DNA of 52,179 nt, taken from positions 1-52,179 of the forward strand of contig CAMDQN010000033.1 in assembly GCA_945905925.1 (NCBI GenBank). Reading direction: 5' to 3'. A program made the translations under genes and the position numbers. A model generated the notes under the pieces. It saw only the letters and a program-made list of their open reading frames with translations, was not told where the DNA came from and made no database searches. Shown here piece by piece: positions 44,732-52,179 of this stretch (its first letter is position 1; each line of letters starts with the position of its first letter). Origin of the DNA: Singulisphaera sp. GP187 (lineage in GTDB: Bacteria; Planctomycetota; Planctomycetia; Gemmatales; Gemmataceae).

Positions 44732-47233
44732 ATGCGCACACAATGCGTTCGGGTCGCGCTCGTACTTCTGGCCCTCGACACCGCCGCGCGCGCGGAAGAG
44801 AAGCCGCCGGTCGCGAAACCCACACCGGAAGGTATCGAATTCTTCGAGAAGAAGATTCGCCCCGTGCTGGTGAAGCACTGCTACTCGTGCCACGGCGCGG
44901 ACCCGAAGAAACTCAAGGGCAAACTGGCGCTCAACACGCGCGAGGGCGTACTCACGGGCGGTGTGTCTGGACCTGTGATCGTGCCGGGTAAGCCGGAAAT
45001 GAGCTTGTTGATTGAAGCCGTGCGGGGCGCAGGCCCCTTTCCCAAGATGCCGCCGGACGCGAAGTTGAAACCGGAAGAGATCGCGGACCTGGAAGCCTGG
45101 GTCAAGATGGGCGCCCCCGACCCACGCGATGGCGGAACCAGGGCGAACAAAATTGACTTCGAGAAGGCGAAAGAGTTCTGGTCGTTCAAGCCAGTGGTGC
45201 GCCCAGAAATTCCCAAGGTTAGCCGCGAGCCGAAGGCAAGCGTCCCGGCAAACCCCATCGACAACTTCATTCAGGCGAAGCTCGAAGCGAAGCGGCTGAT
45301 ACCAGCACCGCTCGCGGACAAGCGCACACTCATCCGGCGCGCGACCTACGACCTCACCGGCCTTCCGCCCACACCCGAAGAGAGCGATGCGTTCCTGAAG
45401 GACAAAACGCCGGAAGCGTTCGCGAAGGTCGTCGATCGGTTGCTCGCGTCTCCGGCCTACGGCGAGCGGTGGGGCCGGCACTGGCTCGATGTCGTGCGCT
45501 ACGCCGACACTGCGGGTGATAACTCCGATTACCCGATCCCTCAAATGTACCGGTACCGGAACTGGGTGATCGACGCGTTCAACCGCGACCTCCCCTACGA
45601 CGAGTTCGTTCGTCAGCAGATCGCTGGCGACTTGCTCTCTTCAACAAACGAAGCGGACCGGAGCGCGAAACTGATCGCGACCGGCTACCTCGCAAACACC
45701 AAGCGGTTCGGCTCCTACGAGGACGAGCGATACCCGTGGTATCTCACCTACGAAGACCAGATCGATAACCTCGGCCGCACTTACCTGGGCCTCACGGTCG
45801 CATGCGCGCGGTGCCACGACCACAAGTTCGACCCGATCAGCCAGACCGATTACTACGCGCTCTACGGCTTCTTCTCCAGTACGCGCTACCCGCGGCCCGG
45901 CATCGAACTGGACAAGGTGCAACGCGACTTCGTGCCGCTCGCGCCGCCGGATCAGATCGCGACGTTCACCAAGGATCGCGACGCGAAACTGAAGGAGTTC
46001 AACGACCGCCTGAAGGCGCTGGATGCCGAGAAGAAACTGTCCGAGAAGGCGATTATTGAAGCGGAGAAACTGAAGGACGAAGCCGAGCGCAAAGCGAAGA
46101 TCGCGGAGTTAAACAAGGCGCTCGATGGCTTCAAGGGGAAGATCAAGGCCGTGCAAAAGGAGAGCGAGGATTTCGCCCGCAAGCCGCTGCCGTTCGAGAC
46201 GGTGTACGCGGTGGCCGAAGGGAAGACCGAAGGTAAGCGGAAGGTCGGGAACGCGTGCGTGCAACTCAAGGGCGACCCGGAACGCCTCGGCCCGGAAGTG
46301 CCGCGCCACTTCCCCTCGGTGCTCGGCGGTCAGACGCTCCCACCTGATGCGAAGGGCAGCGGGCGACTCGAACTCGCGAACTGGATCGCGGACCCCAAGA
46401 ACCCACTCACGGCACGCGTGATGGTGAACCGCATCTGGCAGGGCCATTTCGGGAAGGGGCTCGTGCGCACCCCGAGTAACTTCGGTGTACTCGGGCAACC
46501 GCCCACGCACCCAGAACTGCTCGACTACCTCGCGTCGCACTTCGTTGGGAACAAGTGGTCGGTGAAGTCGATGCACCGGCTCATCATGCTGTCACGAACC
46601 TACCAGCAATCCATTCGCGAAGACGACGCGAACGCGAAGATCGATGTCGCGAACGACTACCAGTGGCGGTGCGACAAGCGACGGCTCGACGCGGAATCCA
46701 TTCGCGACACGCTGCTCGCGGTGGCCGGGAACCTCGACCGCGCACCGGGCGGCGCGCACCCGTTCCCTGAGCAGAAGTCGTGGAACTTCACGCAGCACAG
46801 CCCGTTCAAGGCAGTGTACGACACGAACAAACGGAGCGTGTACGTTATGACACAGCGATTCCAGCGGCATCCGTTCTTCGCGATGTTCGACGGCGCGGAC
46901 ACGAACACAAGCACCGATCGCCGGTTGGTCAGCACCACGCCGTTGCAAGCGCTCTACCTGATGAACGACCCGTTCGTTCACGAACAGGCGACGAAGTTTG
47001 CAAAGCGCGTGCGCGACGAGGGTAAGACCGGAGAGGACCGCGTCAACCGCGCGTCCCTGCTGCTCTACGGTCGCCTCCCGACCGCTGAGGAAGGGAAGGC
47101 GATGAGAGACTACCTCGCGAAGGTCTCGGAGAAACTGCTGGCGAGCGGCCACACCCAACAGGTTCCCGTGATGGCGTGGGAGAGCCTCGCGCGAGCGATG
47201 TTCCTGAGCAACGAGTTCGTGTATTTGGATTGA
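44732..47233 (+). CDS. PSD1 domain protein (cytochrome c, DUF1549, DUF1553), second copy
   Basis: A protein of 833 residues with the same layout as the product at 41219. A signal peptide is followed by a heme site, CYSCHGADPKKLKGKLALNT (50-69). DUF1549 includes GERWGRHWLDVVRYADTAGD and ACARCHDHKFDPISQTDYY. A charged coiled-coil of about 80 residues (near 420-490, with KLSEKAIIEAEKLKDEAERK) is followed by DUF1553 (NPLTARVMVNRIWQGHFGKG). Residues 162-171 derive from half of repeat family A. ATG 44732 was chosen over a longer frame from 44690. The DUF1501 gene follows after 99 bases. Confidence 0.93.
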   Translation: MRTQCVRVALVLLALDTAARAEEKPPVAKPTPEGIEFFEKKIRPVLVKHCYSCHGADPKKLKGKLALNTREGVLTGGVSGPVIVPGKPEMSLLIEAVRGAGPFPKMPPDAKLKPEEIADLEAWVKMGAPDPRDGGTRANKIDFEKAKEFWSFKPVVRPEIPKVSREPKASVPANPIDNFIQAKLEAKRLIPAPLADKRTLIRRATYDLTGLPPTPEESDAFLKDKTPEAFAKVVDRLLASPAYGERWGRHWLDVVRYADTAGDNSDYPIPQMYRYRNWVIDAFNRDLPYDEFVRQQIAGDLLSSTNEADRSAKLIATGYLANTKRFGSYEDERYPWYLTYEDQIDNLGRTYLGLTVACARCHDHKFDPISQTDYYALYGFFSSTRYPRPGIELDKVQRDFVPLAPPDQIATFTKDRDAKLKEFNDRLKALDAEKKLSEKAIIEAEKLKDEAERKAKIAELNKALDGFKGKIKAVQKESEDFARKPLPFETVYAVAEGKTEGKRKVGNACVQLKGDPERLGPEVPRHFPSVLGGQTLPPDAKGSGRLELANWIADPKNPLTARVMVNRIWQGHFGKGLVRTPSNFGVLGQPPTHPELLDYLASHFVGNKWSVKSMHRLIMLSRTYQQSIREDDANAKIDVANDYQWRCDKRRLDAESIRDTLLAVAGNLDRAPGGAHPFPEQKSWNFTQHSPFKAVYDTNKRSVYVMTQRFQRHPFFAMFDGADTNTSTDRRLVSTTPLQALYLMNDPFVHEQATKFAKRVRDEGKTGEDRVNRASLLLYGRLPTAEEGKAMRDYLAKVSEKLLASGHTQQVPVMAWESLARAMFLSNEFVYLD
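45218..45242 (+). repeat. Half of palindromic repeat family A inside the second PSD1 gene
   Basis: GTTAGCCGCGAGCCGAAGGC then AAGCG, read in frame as VSREPKAS. It sits at the same place as the copy in the divergent PSD1 gene: after FKPVVRPE-(V/I)-PK and just before the NPID-x-F start of DUF1549. Confidence 0.82.
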
Positions 47234-47244
47234 GTTTGTCCCTG

Positions 47245-47304
47245 GTTAGCCGCAAGCCGGAGGCGAGCACGGACGTTCGCGCTCGCCTCCGGCTTGCGGC
47301 TAAC
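47245..47304. repeat. Palindromic repeat family A, copy 3
   Basis: Perfect 24-base arms at 47245-47268 and 47281-47304 (GTTAGCCGCAAGCCGGAGGC then GAGC) around a 12-base loop. It starts 11 bases after the PSD1 stop and ends 28 bases before the DUF1501 start, so it sits between two genes expected to be co-transcribed. Confidence 0.94.
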
Positions 47305-47332
47305 GAAATCAGTCTCCCACCTGAGTTCTCCA

Positions 47333-48691
47333 ATGATCTCCAGACGCGCTGCAATAACCTCGATGCTCGGTGCGTCGCTGGCCCCCGCGATCTTCTCAGA
47401 CTTGCTCGCGGCCGACGCCGACCCGCTCAGCCCCAAGAAACCGCACTTCGCGGCGAAGGCGAAGCGCGTCATCTGGCTGTTCTCCACCGGCGGCGTCGCT
47501 CAGATGGAGACGTTCGACCCGAAACCGAAGTTGTTCGCGGCCGACGGCAAAACGCTCGGCATCGGAGGCGGGTTGTCACTCGAAAAGCGCCCGCTGCTCA
47601 AACCGCGATGGGCGTTCAAACCCGGCGGAAAGTGCGGCACCGAAGTCAGCGACCTGTTCCCGCACCTGCGCGACCGCATGGACGATATCTGTCTGATCCG
47701 CTCGATGACTAGCGACAACAACGAACACTTCCAGGCCACGCTCGCGATGCACACCGGGTCGTTTTTCGTCGCGCGACCGAGCATCGGGAGTTGGATCAGT
47801 TACGGTCTCGGCACCGTGAACCAGAACCTCCCGTCGTTCGTGGTGATCGCGCCGCACCTGCCTTACGCCGGGACGCAGGTGTTCGCGAACGACTTCCTGC
47901 CCGCGTACCACCAGGGCACGCGCGTGCTGCCCGGCAAGGAACCGGTGCCGAACGTGAAGCGGCAACCCGGCACGGACGCGCTGCAAGAACTGGAACTCGA
48001 CTTCGCGGGCGCGCTCAACAAGAAGCACCTCAAGGCGCACGGCAACGACGGCGACATGGCGGCGCGAGTCCGGTCGTTCGAGACCGCGTTCAAGATGCAG
48101 TTCGAGGCGCCGGAAGCGTTCGACCTCGCGAAAGAAACCGACGACACGCTCAACCTGTACGGTCTGAAGCGCGGCGACACGGAGAGCTTCGGCTGGCAGT
48201 GTCTAATCGCGCGCCGCCTCGCGGAGCGCGGGGTGCGCTTCATCGAACTCATCGACAGCAGTTCCGCGAACAACTGGGATTCGCACTCCGACATGGCGCA
48301 GCACGAACCGTTAGCTAAAAAGATCGACAAGCCGATCGCGGGGCTACTCCAAGACCTGAAGCGCCTCGGAATGCTCGACGATACGCTCGTGGTGTGGACG
48401 ACGGAGTTCGGGCGCACACCGGGCCAAGACGGGGCGAAGGGTCGCGGGCACCATCCGGCGTGCTTCTCGTCGTGGCTCGCGGGCGGTGGCACCAAGCCCG
48501 GCATCGCCTACGGTGCAACCGACGACATCGCCGCGACCGTGGCCGAGAAGAAGGTTCACGTTCACGACTTCCACGCGACCATTCTTCACCTGTTGGGAAT
48601 GGACCACGAGAAACTGACGTACCGGCACGCGGGCCGCGACTTCAGGCTGACTGATGTGTACGGAAACGTGGTGAAGGACATCTTGAAGTAA
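47333..48691 (+). CDS. DUF1501 family protein, partner of the second PSD1 protein
   Basis: A DUF1501 protein of 452 residues. A short Tat-like signal, MISRRAAITSMLGASLAPAI, is followed by RVIWLFSTGGVAQMETFDPK. Family features in the C-terminal half are TTEFGRTPGQDG, RGHHPACF, and VHVHDFHATILHLLGMDHEK. It closely parallels the DUF1501 protein of the divergent operon, including PKKPHFAAKAKRVIWLF against PKKPHFAAKAKHVVHLF. The start ATG 47333 follows the repeat at 47245-47304. Confidence 0.92.
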   Translation: MISRRAAITSMLGASLAPAIFSDLLAADADPLSPKKPHFAAKAKRVIWLFSTGGVAQMETFDPKPKLFAADGKTLGIGGGLSLEKRPLLKPRWAFKPGGKCGTEVSDLFPHLRDRMDDICLIRSMTSDNNEHFQATLAMHTGSFFVARPSIGSWISYGLGTVNQNLPSFVVIAPHLPYAGTQVFANDFLPAYHQGTRVLPGKEPVPNVKRQPGTDALQELELDFAGALNKKHLKAHGNDGDMAARVRSFETAFKMQFEAPEAFDLAKETDDTLNLYGLKRGDTESFGWQCLIARRLAERGVRFIELIDSSSANNWDSHSDMAQHEPLAKKIDKPIAGLLQDLKRLGMLDDTLVVWTTEFGRTPGQDGAKGRGHHPACFSSWLAGGGTKPGIAYGATDDIAATVAEKKVHVHDFHATILHLLGMDHEKLTYRHAGRDFRLTDVYGNVVKDILK

Positions 48692-48727
48692 CACACCTCT
48701 GATGTCGGCAACACGCGGAGCGAACCT

Positions 48728-49618
48728 ATGCAACTGGGTCTGTTCTCGATCAGCTACGGCGGGCTGTGGGGTCAGGCGGCACTCGACCTGCGCGCGTTCG
48801 TGCGTCGCGCCGCGACGCTCGGCTATGACGCAGTCATGCTCGCGGGGAAGCGCCCGCACCTGTCGCCGCTCGACTTCAACGCCGACGCGGTCGCAGCACT
48901 TCGCGACGAACTTCAGACCGCCAACGTGAAGTGTGCGGTCGTCGCGGCGTACACCGATCTGACGCCAGCGAGTGCAGCGGAGGTTCCGTTCCTTGAAATG
49001 CAGATCGCTTACGTTGAATCGCTCTGCCGGATTGGGACACAACTCGGGGCGAACGTCGTGCGCGTCTTCACCGCATACGAGGCGCCCGGACAGAACCCGC
49101 ACGTGAACTGGCAGCGCGTCGTTACCACGCTCCGCGAGATGTGCGACCGCGCGAGCGCGCACGGTGTCACAGTCGCGATCCAGAACCACCACGATGTCGG
49201 ATTGCACACGACCGCGCTGCTCGAACTGCTCAGCGACATCAACCGGGCGAACTGCAAGTTGGGTTACGACGCGTGGTCGCCAGCACTTCGCGGTGAAGAT
49301 CTCTACGAAGCCGCGAAGATCGCCGCCCCGCACACCGCGATCACCACCAACGCCGATTACATCAGGCTCCCGCGATACCGCTACCGGCCGGAGTTGGTGA
49401 ACTACGAACCGGCCACGCCGGAGTTAGTGCGCGCGGTGCCATTTGGCACGGGGTTCATCGACTACGCGAGCTTCTTCCGCGGGCTGCGCGACGGCGGCTT
49501 CGACGGTCTCGCGACCTTCGAGATGTGTTCACCGGTTCGCGGCGGTGGCGCAATCGAGAACCTCGACGAGTACGCCAAAACCTACGTCCGCTGGATGCGC
49601 GAATGCGGGTTCGGCTAA
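48728..49618 (+). CDS. Sugar phosphate isomerase/epimerase-like TIM barrel protein
   Basis: An AP-endonuclease-2-like barrel of 296 residues. The order of strands is typical: MQLGLFSISYGG, LGYDAVMLAGKRPHLSP, GANVVRVFTAY, VTVAIQNHHDVG, KLGYDAWSPAL, and GLATFEMCSPVRGGG. The metal-binding Glu usual in the A-I-E-N-H segment is Gln here (VAIQNHHD), so catalysis is uncertain. GGAG lies 9 bases before ATG 48728. It follows the DUF1501 gene by 36 bases and may act on the sugar released by the pathway; the substrate is unknown. Confidence 0.86.
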   Translation: MQLGLFSISYGGLWGQAALDLRAFVRRAATLGYDAVMLAGKRPHLSPLDFNADAVAALRDELQTANVKCAVVAAYTDLTPASAAEVPFLEMQIAYVESLCRIGTQLGANVVRVFTAYEAPGQNPHVNWQRVVTTLREMCDRASAHGVTVAIQNHHDVGLHTTALLELLSDINRANCKLGYDAWSPALRGEDLYEAAKIAAPHTAITTNADYIRLPRYRYRPELVNYEPATPELVRAVPFGTGFIDYASFFRGLRDGGFDGLATFEMCSPVRGGGAIENLDEYAKTYVRWMRECGFG

Positions 49619-49620
49619 CA

Positions 49621-50331
49621 TCACTTCTGCCAGAACAGCGATTCCTTCGGCACGTCGTACTTCACCGCGAGGTGCGGCGTTTCCAACCGCTTTTCACCGG
49701 TGGCAAGCGACTTCAGCCCGGCCGCGTTGATACCGCTCGTGAGCAATGTTCGCTCCACCGGGTACGGTGCATTTCCCGTTACGAACATCTCCTCCGCCTT
49801 CGACATCAGCGCCGCGGAGTACGTCACGTTCGGCGTCGGCGGCAGGTGGAATAACACCGACATCGGCTCCTTTTCGCCCTTGATGCGCGCCGCGAACGTG
49901 AAGTCCTTCACCAACCCGTTGAGCAACAGCATCGTCGCCCTCAACCCGTCCTTGTACTCGACGCGGTGCGCGACCGGTTCCTTCACCCACTGCTTCATCT
50001 GCGCCAGTGTCGGGTAGCGGTGGCTCGTTGCCGGCGGTTGCTCGAGCGTCTGACTGCGGGCAAGACACGCCGCAAAGAGTTGCGCCGGCCACTTCTCCTC
50101 GAGCAACTTCCACACACTCTCGCCCTTCAGCGCCTGCACCGCCAGCACTCCGGTTTCGCCGCCCCTGCGCCGCTCGACCATACACTGAATCGTCTCGTGT
50201 GCGTGAAAGTCGTACACATCCTGACCGCCGAACGCGACGCACATCGCCTCTTCGACTTCGGCCCCGTGCGGTATGTCGGTTGCCGGCATCCGCCACGTCA
50301 CTACCAGAGCCGAAGCATACCGCTCCGCCAT
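49621..50331 (-). CDS. Uncharacterised planctomycete protein, possibly N-terminally shortened
   Basis: A protein of 236 residues with no signal peptide. I recognise no named domain. The motifs MVERRRGGETGVLAVQALKG, PYPVERTLLTSGI and ETPHLAVKYDVP recall the C-terminal half of a longer planctomycete family, but this is memory and not a search. An in-frame TGA lies two codons before ATG 50331, so the frame cannot extend further. It might be a short version or a truncated gene. It converges on the isomerase gene, with only 2 bases between the stops. Confidence 0.65.
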   Translation of the reverse strand: MAERYASALVVTWRMPATDIPHGAEVEEAMCVAFGGQDVYDFHAHETIQCMVERRRGGETGVLAVQALKGESVWKLLEEKWPAQLFAACLARSQTLEQPPATSHRYPTLAQMKQWVKEPVAHRVEYKDGLRATMLLLNGLVKDFTFAARIKGEKEPMSVLFHLPPTPNVTYSAALMSKAEEMFVTGNAPYPVERTLLTSGINAAGLKSLATGEKRLETPHLAVKYDVPKESLFWQK

Positions 50332-50816
50332 TCCTCACTACGGGATCACTCGCGAAAGCCGTTTCGCTCGGAAAGTAAGGCTCCGGTCGATTCCGTTGGC
50401 CCCGTTCTCTCACGAAGGGAGCGGGGCTTTTCGCTAGTGGTCAATTGTTCAAAAGATGTGTCCGTCTGAAGTAAGCGTCAAGGGCCAACAGCATTTTCCG
50501 AGAAATAGACACATCTCGCCGCCATCTAATCACTTACGGCAAAACAGCGCCGGGTACGGGCGCAGGGCCAGATATTTCAGAGCGCTCGATACACTTCCTT
50601 CGCCACACCGAGCCTGTTCGCCCTACCCACCCAACTGGTGATCTCCGACTCGATCAGTTCTCGGCCTGAAGACGGAGCCACCCGACGCGCCCCGAAGCGC
50701 CTGCAACCACTAATCACCAACCGCATCGGGGTTAGCTTCGGAGTCGCACGGGCCGCACGGCCAACAACCGGAAGTCGGTATTATCGAGTCGGTTTCACGA
50801 GTACCGGAGAGTTGAA
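50332..50816. other. 485-base non-coding region before the HTH-exonuclease module
   Basis: No open frame with coding-like features was found here. It holds a terminator-like hairpin (50399-50431) and a spaced palindrome, AGATGTGTC (50454-50462) and GACACATCT (50508-50516), with 45 bases between. The end, GGAG followed by TTGAA and ATG at 50817, is the ribosome binding site of the next gene. It is the longest gene-free stretch of the window and probably contains the promoter of that gene. Confidence 0.55.
50399..50431 (+). terminator. Intrinsic terminator-like hairpin with T-run
   Basis: An 11-bp stem (50399-50409 with 50417-50427, including two G-T wobbles) and loop TCACGAA, followed by TTTT at 50428-50431 on the plus strand. 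The structure is a good rho-independent terminator on the plus strand, but no plus-strand gene ends just before it. It may end an unseen small RNA or leader. Confidence 0.65.
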
Positions 50817-51209
50817 ATGATCACAACGAACGACATCTGCGAAATGACGGGTGTCGCGCCCTCCACTCTCACCGAGTGGGTAACGGCCGGGGTCATTACC
50901 CCCGTCGTCGCGGGCGGGCCGGGTCGGGGGAACTCGCGACGGTTCACGTCGATGTCGGCCGTCGGTATCGCGGTAGCGGTCGCGCTCGCCAAATCCGAAC
51001 GCGGGTGCGCCCCGGCCTACGTCGGTGCGGTTGTCGAAGCGTTCGCCGCGGTAACGGGTGCGTGGCTGCGGGAGAAGTTCGCGAAGGGAGACACGCACTT
51101 CTTCGCGATCCATCAGGGCAAGCCGCTCCTCACCGACCCGCGACCGTATGAACTCGTCAACGTCGAAGCGATCTACGAGCAGTTCCACGCGAAAGCCGTA
51201 GTGGCGTAG
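50817..51209 (+). CDS. MerR-type helix-turn-helix protein
   Basis: A DNA-binding protein of 130 residues. The N-terminal winged HTH is MITTNDICEMTGVAPSTLTE, then W-V-T-A-G-V-I-T-P, followed by RRFTSMSAVGIAVAVALAKS, the MerR pattern in which a helix-turn-helix is followed by R-R-F/Y and a wing. No effector-binding Cys set is seen, so it is not a classical metal-sensing MerR. The C-terminal half has a helix EAFAAVTGAWLREKF and an Ile/Glu-rich tail. The start is preceded by GGAGAGTTGAA. It probably regulates the exonuclease gene or its element. Confidence 0.8.
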   Translation: MITTNDICEMTGVAPSTLTEWVTAGVITPVVAGGPGRGNSRRFTSMSAVGIAVAVALAKSERGCAPAYVGAVVEAFAAVTGAWLREKFAKGDTHFFAIHQGKPLLTDPRPYELVNVEAIYEQFHAKAVVA

Positions 51210-51227
51210 TCTCAACACCAACGAAGA

Positions 51228-51262
51228 AGCCGCCGCGGGACTTTGGCGAGACCGCGGCGGCT
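51228..51262. promoter_or_regulatory. Perfect GC-rich stem-loop between the HTH and exonuclease genes
   Basis: AGCCGCCGCGG (51228-51238) and CCGCGGCGGCT (51252-51262), an 11-bp perfect stem with a 13-base loop. The second arm ends 16 bases before the start codon at 51278; the ribosome binding site AAAGGA lies between them. It may be an attenuator, a translational control element, or an operator for the HTH protein. Confidence 0.6.
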
Positions 51263-51277
51263 CGAAAGGAAAGCACT

Positions 51278-52179
51278 ATGGAGATTCTAACCGAGTCGAG
51301 TTCTACCGTCGTTGACATCGTCGCAACCGATTCCGAGTGGGACGACAACCTGTCGGACCGCTGGCTGTCTACCACCTTCGCCGCCCATTCTGGAACGGTC
51401 ATCTTCATCCGTCGCGGACTGCCTCCAGATTTACGAGAGCGGTTGAGCGCCGAAGCCGAGCGACTTGGCGTCAAACTTCTCTACATCCAACGCACCGACA
51501 AGACCGACCTACTGCGAATCGCTCGGCGTCACGTCCCAGTCGAAACCGACCGCGGTAAAGTACGGCTCGCGTTCTTCTTCAGCCCGAAGGACGTTGAGTA
51601 CGCTCTCGGCTGGGAGCCGTTCCGCGAAGCGATCCAGGGTGGCCGGGTGCGCCAGCGGAACGCGCTGACGGGCTGCGCGGGCCGTGCGGTACTCCGCGAC
51701 CTCAAAGGCTGGGCGGGTAAAGACGGTCTCGCGAAGTTCGCCGAGGCGATGGGTGTGCCGATGCCGGAGAAGACCGTAATGGACGAGTACAAGGCGCAGA
51801 TGTACCGCGGTCTCACCGAGCGCCCCGAAGACTTCCTGCGGTACGCGGTGGACGACGCGCGGAGACTACTCGATCTGTACTCGCGATTCACCGAGTTCGT
51901 CCGAACGATTCAGTCGGACGTTCTGAAGATGCCCGACGACACTTTGTGGGAGACGCACAGCGTTCCTGTCACGATGGGTCGGCTGGTCGCGGAGACGTTC
52001 CGCCGGTGGCTGTTCGTCCAGGCGGGCGAGAACGCAGACGCGGTGAAGTTCTGCGACCGGAAACTCGGCATTCTGGACCCGGACGCGGAGAAGTGCGGAC
52101 GCGACCGCGAGCAGCGGAACGACATCGTCTCGCGCGTCCGCACCCCAGGCGATCTGGTCGCGGTGGCCGAGACCGAATC
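51278..52179 (+). CDS. DEDD-type 3'-5' exonuclease domain protein, cut by the window end
   Basis: An open frame of at least 300 codons with no stop before the window ends. It begins MEILTESSSTVVDIVATDSEWDD with a D-x-E exonuclease motif I. Motif II may lie in NALTGCAGRAVLRDLKGWAG. Motif III is PEDFLRYAVDDARRLLDLY (Y-x-x-x-D), near residue 198. The pattern is that of DEDDy exonucleases such as proofreading domains of family A/B DNA polymerases or RNase D. AAAGGA lies 8 bases before ATG 51278. With the HTH gene in front, it could be the start of a replication module from a phage, plasmid or integrated element, and the missing part may hold a polymerase domain. Confidence 0.72.
   Translation, partial: MEILTESSSTVVDIVATDSEWDDNLSDRWLSTTFAAHSGTVIFIRRGLPPDLRERLSAEAERLGVKLLYIQRTDKTDLLRIARRHVPVETDRGKVRLAFFFSPKDVEYALGWEPFREAIQGGRVRQRNALTGCAGRAVLRDLKGWAGKDGLAKFAEAMGVPMPEKTVMDEYKAQMYRGLTERPEDFLRYAVDDARRLLDLYSRFTEFVRTIQSDVLKMPDDTLWETHSVPVTMGRLVAETFRRWLFVQAGENADAVKFCDRKLGILDPDAEKCGRDREQRNDIVSRVRTPGDLVAVAETE

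Noticed and set aside
4426-47304. Palindromic repeats as a CRISPR array
   Set aside because: Copies are single, far apart, palindromic over their whole length and without regular spacers; no cas genes are present.
48728-49618. Specific naming of the TIM barrel as xylose isomerase or hydroxypyruvate isomerase
   Set aside because: The metal-binding Glu appears changed to Gln and substrate motifs are not decisive, so only the general fold was assigned.
49694-50413. Long alternative frame (239 residues) overlapping the orphan gene at 49621
   Set aside because: It is rich in Arg, Gly and Ala with no domain-like motif, typical of a shadow frame in GC-rich DNA.
50332-50816. A tRNA gene or attachment site in the long gene-free region
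   Set aside because: No cloverleaf-like arm set, CCA end or direct repeat pair was found by eye.

Overview
The window reads as chromosomal DNA of a GC-rich planctomycete, most likely Gemmataceae (Gemmata-like). The inference rests on the gene families seen: two PSD1-type cytochrome proteins (DUF1549/DUF1553), three DUF1501 proteins, a DUF1559 pseudopilin with an adjacent lipoprotein, a Ser/Thr kinase fused to WD40 repeats, a secreted Gfo/Idh/MocA oxidoreductase and a large multi-heme cytochrome with a PA14-like front. No rRNA, tRNA or CRISPR array was recognised.

Layout. 1-8.2 kb: mostly rightward single genes (DUF790/Bax1-like nuclease, DUF1559 pseudopilin plus lipoprotein, Gfo/Idh/MocA oxidoreductase, sialidase coupled to a DUF4112 membrane protein, APC-type permease). 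8.36-9.2 kb: a broken IS4-like transposase joined in frame to the tail of an unrelated protein. 9.3-26.7 kb: kinase-WD40, MDR oxidoreductase, a degenerate sulfatase-like protein, an ABC-2 permease, a C45-type acyltransferase, a Rieske oxygenase, RarD, an M24 peptidase, a five-heme cytochrome and a CNT nucleoside transporter. 26.7-33.9 kb (minus strand): a five-gene heavy-metal efflux cluster (TolC, Cys/His-rich secreted protein, CusB/CzcB adaptor, CusA/CzcA pump, Cys-rich lipoprotein). 33.97-36.7 kb: an enolase-superfamily enzyme and a DUF1501 protein. 44.6-36.8 kb (minus strand): a tightly packed operon of cyclophilin, PSD1, DUF1501, AstE/AspA-like deacylase, enolase-superfamily enzyme and creatininase, with three successive 4-nt start/stop overlaps. 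44.7-49.6 kb: a divergent second PSD1-DUF1501 pair plus a TIM-barrel isomerase. 50.3-52.2 kb: a distinct module of a terminator-like hairpin, a MerR-type HTH protein and a DEDD-type exonuclease cut by the window end.

The most striking feature is the density of palindromic repeat elements: at least nine kinds of inverted repeat lie between genes, often within a few bases of stop codons. Several have entered coding sequence. One complete palindrome is translated inside the sulfatase-like gene, one forms its C-terminus, and half of another encodes the same short linker (VSREPKA) in both PSD1 genes. The enzyme operon and the PSD1/DUF1501 pairs look like machinery for breaking down an unidentified sugar acid or amide. 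All functions are read from motifs by eye; no searches were run.
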